From positions 506,501-570,500 of the forward strand of contig NZ_CP103834.1 in assembly GCF_029774175.1 (NCBI RefSeq): 64,000 nucleotides of DNA, in the 5' to 3' direction. The DNA comes from Actinobacillus genomosp. 1. Lineage in GTDB: Bacteria > Pseudomonadota > Gammaproteobacteria > Enterobacterales > Pasteurellaceae. The notes under the pieces were generated by a model, which saw nothing but the letters and a program-made list of their open reading frames with translations, was not told where the DNA came from and made no database searches. The position numbers were made by a program, and so were the translations under genes. Below, piece by piece: positions 43,833-52,992 of the stretch; positions within the stretch are counted from its first letter, which is position 1; the number at the start of each line of letters is the position of its first letter.

Positions 43833-45548
43833 GTGCAAAAGCTAATCAAACAACGATCTCAATTAACTTCGACGATCCTATCGGATAATCCTTTATTAAA
43901 TCGCTTATATCAAAGTCGAGGAATTCATTCCGTTCAGGAATTGGAGCGATCTTTACAATATCTTCATCGTCCGCAACAACTGGCAAATATTCAGCAGGCG
44001 GTAAGTTTATTGGTTGAAGCTTTTAAGCAACAATCTCGTATTGTGATTGTCGGCGATTTTGATGCGGACGGTGCAACTAGTACAGCTTTAACCTTATTGG
44101 CATTACGCCAATTAGGCTTTGAAAATGTAGATTATTTAATTCCGGATCGTTTTTCTCAAGGATACGGTTTAAGTGTTGCCGTGGCTGAGATGGTATTAGC
44201 AAAAGGTACGGATTTAGTGGTTACGGTTGATAACGGCATTTCGTCGTTTGAAGGTATAGCATTATTAAAATCGCATAATATTAAAGTATTGGTTACCGAT
44301 CACCATTTACCCGCGGACACCTTACCGAATGCGGATGCAATGGTCAATCCGAATTTAGCCGATTGTAACTTTCCTTCAAAATCGCTTGCCGGAGTTGGTG
44401 TCGCATTTTATGTAATGCTTGCCTTACGTAGCCAAATGCGTGAAGAACAATTATTTTCGGGAAAAGAACCGAATTTAGCCGAGTTATTGGATCTCGTCGC
44501 ATTGGGTACGGTCGCGGACGTCGTACCGCTTGATCACAATAATAGAATTTTAGTGCATCAAGGATTAAATCGAATCCGCTCGGGGCATTGCAGGGTAGGG
44601 ATTAGATCATTGGCGGAAGTAGCTAAACGTGATCTAACATCACTACAAGCCAGCGATCTGGGCTTTGCTATTGCTCCTCGGTTAAATGCGGCAGGACGTT
44701 TGGAGAATATGTCGCTTGGTGTAGAGTTATTAATTGCGGAAAATATGGAGATTGCCCGCCGATTAGCGTTTGAATTGGACAGTCTAAATCAGACTCGTAA
44801 AGAATTTGAGCAAGAAATGAAAACCGAAGCGTTGGCGATTTGTGCGACTTTACCGAGTTTAATGCAAAAAGAGCAAGCGCACGGTATCACTTTATATCAA
44901 GCGGATTGGCATCAAGGTGTGATTGGGATTTTGGCTTCACGTATTAAAGATCAATTTCATCGACCGGTTATCGCCTTTGCTCAAGAAAGTGAAGATAGCG
45001 AATATTTAAAAGGTTCGGCTCGTTCTATATCGGGATTGCATATGCGTGATTTATTAGAGCGGATTGATGTGAAATATCCGGATTTAATTATTAAATTCGG
45101 CGGTCATGCAATGGCGGCGGGTTTAACCATTCATCAAAATAATTTTCTTAAATTTCAGCATATATTTGATGAAGTGATTGATGAAATAATTGAGCCGGAA
45201 CAATTACAAGGGGTAATTTATACCGATGGTGAGTTATCTTCGAACGAATTGAATCTTCAAGTTGCGGAATTATTACAACAAGCCGGACCTTGGGGGCAAA
45301 GTTTTCCCGAGCCGATATTTGAAGGCGAGTTTAAAATATTGCAACAAAGGGTATTAGGCGGTAAACATTTGAAATTAATGGTAGAAAAACCTTACGGCGG
45401 ATTATTTGATGCGATTTGGTTTAATGCGGATTTACGTGCTTTCCCCGATTTGTCAATTAAATCGGCCAGACTTATTTATAAACTGGATATTAATGAGTTT
45501 AAAGGAAATAAAAATTTACAATTAAGAGTAGAAAGTATCGTTATCTAG
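43833..45548 (+). CDS. recJ: single-strand DNA 5'-3' exonuclease RecJ
   Basis: A 571-aa DHH-family nuclease used in recombination and mismatch repair. Metal motifs GDFDADGATSTAL, TVDNGIS and VTDHH (residues about 75-165), then the DHHA1 domain with FGGHAMAAGLT. Starts with GTG (MQKLIKQRSQ); no in-frame ATG is near. Confidence 0.95.
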   Translation: MQKLIKQRSQLTSTILSDNPLLNRLYQSRGIHSVQELERSLQYLHRPQQLANIQQAVSLLVEAFKQQSRIVIVGDFDADGATSTALTLLALRQLGFENVDYLIPDRFSQGYGLSVAVAEMVLAKGTDLVVTVDNGISSFEGIALLKSHNIKVLVTDHHLPADTLPNADAMVNPNLADCNFPSKSLAGVGVAFYVMLALRSQMREEQLFSGKEPNLAELLDLVALGTVADVVPLDHNNRILVHQGLNRIRSGHCRVGIRSLAEVAKRDLTSLQASDLGFAIAPRLNAAGRLENMSLGVELLIAENMEIARRLAFELDSLNQTRKEFEQEMKTEALAICATLPSLMQKEQAHGITLYQADWHQGVIGILASRIKDQFHRPVIAFAQESEDSEYLKGSARSISGLHMRDLLERIDVKYPDLIIKFGGHAMAAGLTIHQNNFLKFQHIFDEVIDEIIEPEQLQGVIYTDGELSSNELNLQVAELLQQAGPWGQSFPEPIFEGEFKILQQRVLGGKHLKLMVEKPYGGLFDAIWFNADLRAFPDLSIKSARLIYKLDINEFKGNKNLQLRVESIVI

Positions 45549-45588
45549 AGTGGAATAATTTACAGTTTCTCTTTAACTGGAGTAAAAT

Positions 45589-45619
45589 AAGGGCTGCTCT
45601 ATAAAAGCAGCCCTTATTA
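45589..45619 (+). terminator. recJ terminator
   Basis: AAGGGCTGCT (45589-45598) pairs with AGCAGCCCTT (45607-45616). Confidence 0.85.
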
Positions 45620-45640
45620 CGTCTATACAGGAGAAAATTT

Positions 45641-46459
45641 ATGACCTACCAAGCTATTGCTTTTGATCTCGACGGAACCCTTCTTAATCCCCAAGCAACC
45701 ATTCTAGAATCCAGTAAACAAGCGATACAAAAGGCTCGTGAAAAAGGCATTAAAGTTTTCTTCGTAACAGGACGTCATCATACCGCCGTTCGTCCCTATT
45801 ATGCGGAAATCGGCTTGGATACGCCGGTAGTGTGTTGTAACGGAACTTATTTATATGATTTCCAGCACGATAAAGTGCTATCCGGCAAGCCATTAACCGC
45901 TGAGCAGGCTTCACGTCTAATTAATGACGCTAAATCTCAGGGTATCCATACGGCGGTTTATTTTCGTGATGCGATGACTTACGAGCAATTAAATCCTCAT
46001 TTTGCGAAATTGCAGCAATGGGTTGCCTCTTGTCCGGAATCTGTTCGCCCTAACGTTTATCAATTAGAAAGTTTTCAGCAAGAGATCGATAAGGGTACTA
46101 CGGTTTGGAAAGTACTTATTAGTGATCCTAATCTCGAAAAAATGCAAACTTTTGTTAAAAAGTTACCGCTTGAACAGTTTAGTCCGGAATGGTCTTGGGT
46201 TGATCGCGTAGATATTACCAGTGTGGGGAATAGCAAAGGTGCTATGTTGGCGGAGCTATTAAAAATGGAAGGTATTGATCCTCGGAATGTGATTGCCTTC
46301 GGTGATAATTTTAATGATATTTCCATGCTTGAACTTGTTGGATTGGGTATTGCTATGGGCGATTCGGAAGAAGAAGTCAAACAGCGCGCGGATAAAACAA
46401 TCGGTTCTAATCGTGAAGACAGTATTGCTAAAGCCTTAACGGAATTACTTAATCTATAA
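45641..46459 (+). CDS. ybhA: HAD-family phosphatase YbhA (pyridoxal phosphate phosphatase)
   Basis: A 272-aa Cof-type HAD hydrolase. Motif I FDLDGTLLNP, motif II FFVTGRHH, motif III/IV NSKGAML and GDNFNDISML. The characteristic CCNGTYLYD and the same length as E. coli YbhA support that subfamily, which dephosphorylates pyridoxal phosphate among other substrates. The stop shares one base with the narQ start. Confidence 0.88.
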   Translation: MTYQAIAFDLDGTLLNPQATILESSKQAIQKAREKGIKVFFVTGRHHTAVRPYYAEIGLDTPVVCCNGTYLYDFQHDKVLSGKPLTAEQASRLINDAKSQGIHTAVYFRDAMTYEQLNPHFAKLQQWVASCPESVRPNVYQLESFQQEIDKGTTVWKVLISDPNLEKMQTFVKKLPLEQFSPEWSWVDRVDITSVGNSKGAMLAELLKMEGIDPRNVIAFGDNFNDISMLELVGLGIAMGDSEEEVKQRADKTIGSNREDSIAKALTELLNL

Positions 46460-48174
46460 TGAACAAACCGGTTAATTACGCTAAGTATTCGATTGCTCGC
46501 CGTATCGGATTTTATTTCCTTGTTATGATTGCCTTTGCCTCTTTAATCAGCGGCATTTCACTCAGCATTATGTGGAGTAATAAATCGGATGCGGGTTTAA
46601 TCAATGTTTCCGGCTCATTGCGGATGCAGAGTTATCGTTTTCTTTATGAAATGGAACATCATCCGCAATCTATTCCTGCTCGTTTAGCCGAATATCGTCA
46701 AAGCTTGAATTCTCCGGAAATTCAGGATTCGCTAGAGCATAAATGTTTATTGCCGAAAGAAGTCACGCAAGCCTATATAAAGTTACAAGAAAACTGGCTG
46801 GAAATGGAGTCTTTCATCGTTAAACGGGATAGAAATTCCTATGAGGCGAACATAGAAGGCTATGCAAATCAAGTGAATAATTTCGTTTGGCAGTTACAAG
46901 AATTTGTCGAATTGAAATTGAAAGTAGCGATTGGCGTGATTGCCGTCTCTATGTTATTGATTATTGCCTTAGCTTATTTTGGTGTATGGTACACCCGTAA
47001 ACGGATTATCACGCCGCTTAATCAATTGGTTACGGCGAGCCAGCAAGTTAAAAATGAAGATTTTGATCATATTCGACTAGCGGTAGATGAGCCGAATGAA
47101 CTCGGGCTTTTATCTTCTGCGTTTACGCAAATGGCGAGCGAGTTGGCTAAACTCTATGCTTCTCTGGAAGAAAAAGTTGAAGACAAAACACGGCGTTTAA
47201 TGGCGGTTAATCGCTCGTTATTGGTGCTTTTCCAATGTTCTCAATTACTGACTGCCAAACCCGTTAATCAAAGCGTATTGTTTAAAGTATTACAAACGAT
47301 TCTGGATAACGAACAATTACGAGCCATCGAAATTCAGGTCTATGGTGCGGATTATTGGAATGTAACGATTGATAATGCACCGGAACAAGACTGGCAGTTT
47401 AATGAAATTGCAATTGAAAATGAAAAACTGGCTTTATTACGTTGGAAACCGTCATTACTTTGTCCGGATGAACGCCTAATTCAAAACGTATCGGAAATGA
47501 TCGGACGTAGTCTTTATGTATTGCAGGTACAAAAGCAGCAACAACAATTGCTGTTAATGGAAGAACGTTCGATTATTGCACGAGAGCTGCATGATTCGCT
47601 GGCACAATCTTTAACTTTTTTCAAAATTCAGGTGAGCCTATTAAAACGTAATGGTGAAACCAAACAAGATTGGGAAAAACAAAAAGCGATTCTCGATGAT
47701 TTTGAAAAAGCGTTGAATGAAGCATATAGTCAATTACGAGAATTACTTTCTACGTTTCGTTTAACTATTGAGGAAGCTAATCTTACTCATGCGTTAGAAC
47801 GAGTGTTGGATTCGTTACGTATTCGAACATCGGCTCAAATTCGTCTGAATTGCAAACTGCCTTCGCAAATTTTTAGTGCGCAGCAACAAGTTCATGCGCT
47901 ACAGATTGTGCGTGAAGCGGTCATTAATGCGATTAAACATGCTAATGCAACGGAAATCTATGTGGTGGCGGAAACCAATGCCGATGGTGAACATTGCTTA
48001 ATTATTCGTGATAACGGCAAAGGTATTGCAAGTGATATTGAGCCGGAGGGGCATTACGGGCTAACGATTATGAAAGAGCGAGCCGCCGAATTAAAAGGCG
48101 AGTTTAGCATTAAGAACCGCCCGGAAGGCGGTGTCGAAGTGATGGTTGTATTACCAAATATGATAACCGCATAA
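46459..48174 (+). CDS. narQ: nitrate/nitrite sensor histidine kinase NarQ
   Basis: A 571-aa membrane kinase. Membrane helices at about 17-38 and 155-177 flank a periplasmic sensor with the P-box NVSGSLRMQSYRF (49-61), which binds nitrate or nitrite. HAMP (about 178-235), a GAF-like central region, then the HPK7 phospho-acceptor His378 (ARELHDSLAQS) and an ATPase domain (REAVINAIKHANA, DNGKGI). Its response regulator (NarP type) is not nearby. Confidence 0.94.
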   Translation: MNKPVNYAKYSIARRIGFYFLVMIAFASLISGISLSIMWSNKSDAGLINVSGSLRMQSYRFLYEMEHHPQSIPARLAEYRQSLNSPEIQDSLEHKCLLPKEVTQAYIKLQENWLEMESFIVKRDRNSYEANIEGYANQVNNFVWQLQEFVELKLKVAIGVIAVSMLLIIALAYFGVWYTRKRIITPLNQLVTASQQVKNEDFDHIRLAVDEPNELGLLSSAFTQMASELAKLYASLEEKVEDKTRRLMAVNRSLLVLFQCSQLLTAKPVNQSVLFKVLQTILDNEQLRAIEIQVYGADYWNVTIDNAPEQDWQFNEIAIENEKLALLRWKPSLLCPDERLIQNVSEMIGRSLYVLQVQKQQQQLLLMEERSIIARELHDSLAQSLTFFKIQVSLLKRNGETKQDWEKQKAILDDFEKALNEAYSQLRELLSTFRLTIEEANLTHALERVLDSLRIRTSAQIRLNCKLPSQIFSAQQQVHALQIVREAVINAIKHANATEIYVVAETNADGEHCLIIRDNGKGIASDIEPEGHYGLTIMKERAAELKGEFSIKNRPEGGVEVMVVLPNMITA

Positions 48175-48202
48175 TTTTTTATTTTTTAAAGGAAGGCACT
48201 AA

Positions 48203-48721
48203 ATGCAGATTCGAAAATCGACGGAAGCGGATTTCGAAACAATTTTAAATATTTATAACCAAGCGATTCCGACTCATCAAATTACGGCGGATTTAGAGTT
48301 AGCAACACCGATTAATCGTCGCGCTTGGTTTGACTTTCATTTAACCAGCGAACAATACCCGATTTGGACGGTAGAAGATGAAAACGGTATTGCCGGCTGG
48401 TTTAGCTTTTCACCGTTTTATGAGCGACCGGCGTTTGTACATACCTCTGAGATCAGTATTTATTTAGATAGTAGTGCTAAGGGCAAAGGCTACGGCTCGA
48501 AGATCATTGAATTTATGCAAGCGGAAATGTTAAAGCATAATATTCATACCCTAATGGCATATGTGTTCGAATTAAATCAAGTCAGCCAAAATCTGATGCG
48601 TAAGCACGGCTTTGAGCAATGGGGCAGATTTCCGCATATTGCCAATATGGGGAAAGATGAACAAGGGCAGAATAAATGGCGAACGTTATTGATGATGTCT
48701 TACCAAAAAGGCATTGAATAA
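48203..48721 (+). CDS. GNAT acetyltransferase (phosphinothricin acetyltransferase-like)
   Basis: A 172-aa N-acetyltransferase. The fold opens with MQIRKSTEADFETILNIYNQ and has the acetyl-CoA loop SSAKGKGYGSKII (about 92-104). Similar to PAT/YncA-type enzymes that acetylate amino acid analogues. The true substrate is unknown. Confidence 0.85.
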   Translation: MQIRKSTEADFETILNIYNQAIPTHQITADLELATPINRRAWFDFHLTSEQYPIWTVEDENGIAGWFSFSPFYERPAFVHTSEISIYLDSSAKGKGYGSKIIEFMQAEMLKHNIHTLMAYVFELNQVSQNLMRKHGFEQWGRFPHIANMGKDEQGQNKWRTLLMMSYQKGIE

Positions 48722-48760
48722 GCGGTCATTTTTTATCAAATTTTTGCAAAAGGAACAGAA

Positions 48761-49357
48761 ATGGAACGAACTAAAGTCGTGCTGGCTACGGGAAATAAAG
48801 GCAAAGTCAAAGAAATGGCGGATGTGTTAGCGCAATTTGGCTTTGATGTAGTGGCACAAAGTGAATTCGGTATCGCATCACCGGAAGAAACCGGTTTAAC
48901 TTTCGTTGAAAATGCGTTGTTAAAAGCACGCTATGCCTCAAAAATGACCGGATTACCGGCAATTGCGGATGATTCGGGACTGGCGGTGGATGCGTTGGGC
49001 GGCGCACCGGGGCTTTATTCCGCGCGTTATGCGGGCGAAGAAGGCAACGATCAAGCAAATCGTCAAAAATTATTAGCTGAAATGCAAAATGTTGCAGATG
49101 AAAAACGTGGTGCGAAATTTGTCAGTTGTATCGTTTTTCTACAACACGAAACTGATCCGACACCGAAAATTGCCTTAGGCGAATGTTTTGGTGAAATTTT
49201 ACGTGAAGAACGCGGTCAAAATGGCTTTGGTTACGATTCTCTATTCTTCTATCCGCCCAAAAATTGCAGTTTCGCTGAGTTAGAAACCAGTGAGAAAAAG
49301 AAAATTTCACACCGTGCAATTGCACTGGATGTGTTAAAACAACAGTTACTAAAGTAA
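48761..49357 (+). CDS. rdgB: non-canonical purine NTP pyrophosphatase
   Basis: A 198-aa Ham1/ITPase that hydrolyses dITP and XTP to protect DNA. ATGNKGKVKEM at the N-terminus, IADDSGLAVDALGGAPG and GFGYDSLFF with the late HRAIAL are all present. A partial uptake word precedes the ribosome-binding site. Confidence 0.96.
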   Translation: MERTKVVLATGNKGKVKEMADVLAQFGFDVVAQSEFGIASPEETGLTFVENALLKARYASKMTGLPAIADDSGLAVDALGGAPGLYSARYAGEEGNDQANRQKLLAEMQNVADEKRGAKFVSCIVFLQHETDPTPKIALGECFGEILREERGQNGFGYDSLFFYPPKNCSFAELETSEKKKISHRAIALDVLKQQLLK

Positions 49358-49384
49358 ACGAAGTGACGTTTACGAGGAGAAAAT

Positions 49385-49705
49385 ATGATTATTACCACCA
49401 CACCAACTATTGAAGGTCACCAAATCACTGAATATAAAGGTTTAGTGTTTGGCGAAGTGGTTTCCGGTGCCAATTTTATTCGTGATTTTTTTGCGAGTAT
49501 TACTGATGTGATTGGCGGCCGTTCAGGTGCTTACGAAAGCAAGTTAAATAGTGCCAGACAAGAAGCGTTAGCCGAATTGGAAAAAGAAGCGAAACGTGTC
49601 GGTGCCAATGCGGTGGTTGGTGTTTCGATGGAATATCAATCAATGGGTGGCGATAAAGGCATGTTTATTGTGGTCGCAACCGGCACGGCAGTGGTGATTC
49701 GTTAG
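49385..49705 (+). CDS. ybjQ: YbjQ (UPF0145) family protein
   Basis: A 106-aa protein of unknown function, probably a small oligomer. Conserved GLVFGEVVSGANFIRDFFA, RQEALAELEKEA and GANAVVGVSMEYQSMG. 27 bases after rdgB and likely co-transcribed. Confidence 0.9.
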   Translation: MIITTTPTIEGHQITEYKGLVFGEVVSGANFIRDFFASITDVIGGRSGAYESKLNSARQEALAELEKEAKRVGANAVVGVSMEYQSMGGDKGMFIVVATGTAVVIR

Positions 49706-49768
49706 ATCTAACAGATTGTACGCATCCAAGCGGTCATTTTTTACTGCTTTTTTGCAAATTATCCTATA

Positions 49769-49797
49769 AAAAATCCCCGCATTTGGCGGGGATTTTT
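49769..49797. terminator. bidirectional terminator between ybjQ and fhs
   Basis: AAAATCCCCGC pairs with GCGGGGATTTT around ATTTG, with A- and T-runs. Confidence 0.9.
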
Positions 49798-49810
49798 ATA
49801 TTCATTACGT

Positions 49811-51481
49811 TTAGAATAAACCGGTAATCAAACCGTTTTCATCGACATCAATACGATTTGCCGCCGGCACTTTCGGTAAGCCCGGCATACGCATAATGCT
49901 ACCGCAAATCGCAACGATAAAGCCGGCACCGGCAGAAACACTAATACTGCGTACGGTAACAGTAAAACCGCTTGGGCAACCGAGTAATTTGGCATTATCG
50001 CTTAATGAATATTGTGTTTTCGCCATACAAATCGGTAATTTATCTAAACCTAATTTTTCCAGATTTTTAATTTCCGCTAAGGCTTCGGCACTAAAATTCA
50101 CATCATCCGCACCATAGATTTTTTGTGCGATTGCTTTGATTTTGTTTTGCACGCTTTCATTTACGTCATAGACGAAATTAAAACGATTTTGTTGTTCATC
50201 AATCGCTTTTAACACTTTTTGTGCTAAGTCCACACCACCGGCACCGCCTTTACCCCACACTTCAGTGAGCGATACTTCCACGCCTTGTTCCGCGCAAGCG
50301 GTCTGAATTAGGGCTAATTCCGCATCGGTATCGGATACAAAGCGGTTCAATGCGACCACAACCGGTAAGCCGAATACATTTTTGAGGTTACTGATATGTT
50401 TAAGTAGATTTGGTAAACCTTGTTGTAAAGCGGTTAAATTTTCTTCAGCTAAATTCGCTTTTTCAACACCGCCGTTATATTTCAGCGCTTTTACCGTGGC
50501 AACGACCACAGCCACATCCGGTTTAAGATCAGCTAAACGGCATTTAATATCACAGAATTTTTCTGCACCTAAATCCGCACCGAAACCGGCTTCTGTTACT
50601 GCATAATCGCCTAAATGTAATGCTAAACGCGTTGCAGTAACCGAGTTACAACCGTGAGCGATATTGGCAAACGGACCACCGTGAATAAAGGCTGGGCTGC
50701 CTTCAATCGTTTGTACTAAATTCGGTTTAATCGCATCTTTCAACAATGCCGCCATTGCACCGTGCGCATTTAAATCTTTTGCATAAACCGGTTGTTTGTC
50801 AGTGGTGTAAGCAACTAAGATATTACCTAAACGTGTTTTTAAATCGGCAAGATCTTTAGCTAAACAGAAAATTGCCATCACTTCCGAAGCCACAGTAATA
50901 TCGAAACCGTCCGGACGAATCACACCGTCTGTCGGATTACCCAAACCGCCTAATACGTTACGTAATTGACGATCGTTCATATCAATTACACGACGCCATA
51001 ACACACGTTTGGTATCAATATTTAACGCATTGCCTTGGTAGATATGGTTATCCAATAATGCCGCTAATAGGTTATTGGCACTGGTGATAGCGTGGAAATC
51101 GCCGGTAAAGTGTAAGTTGATATCTTCCATCGGCAACACTTGTGCGTAACCGCCGCCAGCCGCACCGCCTTTCACGCCGAATACCGGACCTAATGACGGC
51201 TCACGTGCCGCAACCACAGCATTTTTACCAAGCTGGTTTAACGCATCGGTTAAACCGATAGTTACGGTGGTTTTTCCTTCGCCTGCCGGAGTTGGGTTAA
51301 TGGCGGTAACTAAAATTAATTTACCGTTTTTAGCCGGTAATTTGAAAGCATCCGCCGGATTAATTTTCGCTTTATATTTGCCGTATTGTTCGATTTGATC
51401 GGCATTTAAACCTAATTTTTCCGCAATTTTATTAATAGGCTGCATAATGGCAGCTTGAGCAATTTCTACATCGCTTTTCAT
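49811..51481 (-). CDS. fhs: formate--tetrahydrofolate ligase
   Basis: A 556-aa ATP-dependent enzyme making 10-formyl-THF. It has the P-loop TPAGEGKTTVTIGL, AAREPSLGPVFGVKGGAAGG and the late PGLPKVPAANRIDVDENG. Single-gene unit. Its presence gives a direct formate-to-C1 route, absent from E. coli but found in several Pasteurellaceae. Confidence 0.96.
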   Translation of the reverse strand: MKSDVEIAQAAIMQPINKIAEKLGLNADQIEQYGKYKAKINPADAFKLPAKNGKLILVTAINPTPAGEGKTTVTIGLTDALNQLGKNAVVAAREPSLGPVFGVKGGAAGGGYAQVLPMEDINLHFTGDFHAITSANNLLAALLDNHIYQGNALNIDTKRVLWRRVIDMNDRQLRNVLGGLGNPTDGVIRPDGFDITVASEVMAIFCLAKDLADLKTRLGNILVAYTTDKQPVYAKDLNAHGAMAALLKDAIKPNLVQTIEGSPAFIHGGPFANIAHGCNSVTATRLALHLGDYAVTEAGFGADLGAEKFCDIKCRLADLKPDVAVVVATVKALKYNGGVEKANLAEENLTALQQGLPNLLKHISNLKNVFGLPVVVALNRFVSDTDAELALIQTACAEQGVEVSLTEVWGKGGAGGVDLAQKVLKAIDEQQNRFNFVYDVNESVQNKIKAIAQKIYGADDVNFSAEALAEIKNLEKLGLDKLPICMAKTQYSLSDNAKLLGCPSGFTVTVRSISVSAGAGFIVAICGSIMRMPGLPKVPAANRIDVDENGLITGLF

Positions 51482-51581
51482 TCATCCTCCACAGTGGCAA
51501 ACGTTTGCTTTTTTAAACCCTGCTAGAATATGCTAAAATCCGTTTAAAATAAAGAACTGTAACAGATATTTAACAAAAAAG

Positions 51582-52028
51582 ATGACGAATCAATTAACTC
51601 CAAACTTTTGGCAAACAAAAAGCCTGATTGAAATGAATGATGCAGAATGGGAAGCATTGTGTGACGGTTGCGGAAAATGTTGTTACCGCAAATATATTCA
51701 AGGCAGAGGAAAACGAGAGCGCCTATATTACACTTCGGTCGCTTGTAATTTACTGGACGTGAATAACGGACGTTGTACCAATTATCCGAACCGTTTCAAA
51801 ATTGAGCAGGATTGCACAAAATTAACCAAGAAAAATTTGCCTGATTTCGGTTGGTTGCCGAAAACCTGTGCCTACCGCTTACTTTATGAAGGTAAGTCGT
51901 TATTTGATTGGCATCCGTTGATCTCTAAAGATCCACAATCGGTAAAAAAAGCGAATATTCTCATTCCAAACGGAATTCATGAAAAAGATGTGATAGATTG
52001 GTTTGAATTTGTGATTGATGAAGTTTAA
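51582..52028 (+). CDS. ycgN: UPF0260 (YcgN) Cys-cluster protein
   Basis: A 148-aa protein of the zinc/iron-chelating YkgJ-like clan. Cysteine motif CDGCGKCCYRK (about 27-37) and CNLLDVNNGRCTNYPNR, with later Cys in CAYRLL. Function unknown. Divergent from fhs. Confidence 0.9.
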   Translation: MTNQLTPNFWQTKSLIEMNDAEWEALCDGCGKCCYRKYIQGRGKRERLYYTSVACNLLDVNNGRCTNYPNRFKIEQDCTKLTKKNLPDFGWLPKTCAYRLLYEGKSLFDWHPLISKDPQSVKKANILIPNGIHEKDVIDWFEFVIDEV

Positions 52029-52033
52029 GCTAA

Positions 52034-52079
52034 TAAGCGGTCATTTTTTGTAAAAAAATTGCAAAATATGACCGCTTGT
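52034..52079. terminator. uptake-signal inverted pair between ycgN and ydfG
   Basis: AAGCGGTCATTTTTTGTAAA and TTGCAAAATATGACCGCTTG form an imperfect stem. Confidence 0.6.
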
Positions 52080-52118
52080 TATTTGTATAATTTGAAAAAT
52101 GATAAGAGGGCAAACACA

Positions 52119-52868
52119 ATGAAAACAGCATTAGTTACTGGGGCAACGGCAGGATTCGGCTTAGCCATTTGTAAATTACTGATTAAATCAGGTTATAAAG
52201 TGATTGGTACCGGCAGACGTAAAGAACGTCTTGCCGAGTTACATTCGCAGTTAGGTAATAATTTTTTACCGCTTGCATTTGATGTCAGTGATGAGGAGGC
52301 TACCACTCAAGCCTTAAATAATCGCCCGGCAGGCTGGCAAGCGGTGGATTTATTAGTCAATAACGCCGGATTGGCATTAGGGTTGGAACCGGCTTATAAA
52401 ACCGATTTAAAAGATTGGTATCAGATGATCGATACTAATATTAAAGGGCTAGTGACGGTTACTCGTTTGATTTTACCGGAAATGGTAGAACGTAATAGCG
52501 GGCATATTATCAATTTAGGTTCAATCGCCGGTAATTATCCTTACCCGGGCGGTAACGTTTATGGCGGCACAAAAGCCTTTGTTAAACAATTCAGCCTCAA
52601 TTTACGTGCGGATTTAGCCGGTACGAAAGTACGTGTGACCAATGTAGAGCCCGGTTTATGTGGCGGTACGGAATTTTCGAATGTACGCTTTAAAGGTGAT
52701 GACGATAAAGCGGCAAAAGTGTATGAAAACGTGAATTATGTCGCACCGGAAGATATTGCCAATATTGTGTTATGGCTGAATCAACAACCGGAACATGTCA
52801 ATATTAATCGTATTGAAGTAATGCCGGTGGCGCAAACTTTCTCTCCACTTGCGGTGTCAAGAGGCTAA
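52119..52868 (+). CDS. ydfG: NADP-dependent 3-hydroxy acid dehydrogenase YdfG
   Basis: A 249-aa short-chain dehydrogenase. N-terminal TGATAGFGLAICK binds NADP, the middle motif is VNNAGLALG, and the catalytic residues lie in GSIAGNYPYPGGNVYGGTKA (Ser, Tyr, Lys). Acts on L-allo-threonine, serine and 3-hydroxypropionate in E. coli. The ATG at 52119 has AAGAGGG upstream; the frame opens earlier inside the uptake-signal hairpin, which is not coding. Confidence 0.92.
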   Translation: MKTALVTGATAGFGLAICKLLIKSGYKVIGTGRRKERLAELHSQLGNNFLPLAFDVSDEEATTQALNNRPAGWQAVDLLVNNAGLALGLEPAYKTDLKDWYQMIDTNIKGLVTVTRLILPEMVERNSGHIINLGSIAGNYPYPGGNVYGGTKAFVKQFSLNLRADLAGTKVRVTNVEPGLCGGTEFSNVRFKGDDDKAAKVYENVNYVAPEDIANIVLWLNQQPEHVNINRIEVMPVAQTFSPLAVSRG

Positions 52869-52881
52869 TTCACTTACCAAG

Positions 52882-52905
52882 AGCGGTCTAAATTAGACCG
52901 CTTTT
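52882..52905 (+). terminator. ydfG terminator
   Basis: AGCGGTCTAA (52882-52891) and TTAGACCGCT (52893-52902), followed by TTTT; the arms contain a partial uptake word. Confidence 0.65.
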
Positions 52906-52928
52906 AAATTCTTAAAAGAAATTTTTAC

Positions 52929-52965
52929 TTGCATACCGTGGAGTTATGTACTATTTTAATAGTAC
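52929..52965 (+). promoter_or_regulatory. trpBA promoter with TrpR operator
   Basis: The 18-bp perfect palindrome GTACTATTTTAATAGTAC (52948-52965) keeps the outer GTACTA/TAGTAC of the TrpR consensus. It overlaps a -10-like TATTTT (52952-52957) placed 17 bases after TTGCAT (52929-52934). TrpR bound here would block RNA polymerase. trpR itself lies at 63659-63967. Confidence 0.88.
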
Positions 52966-52992
52966 ATAATATTTTTATAGAGAGAACACGCT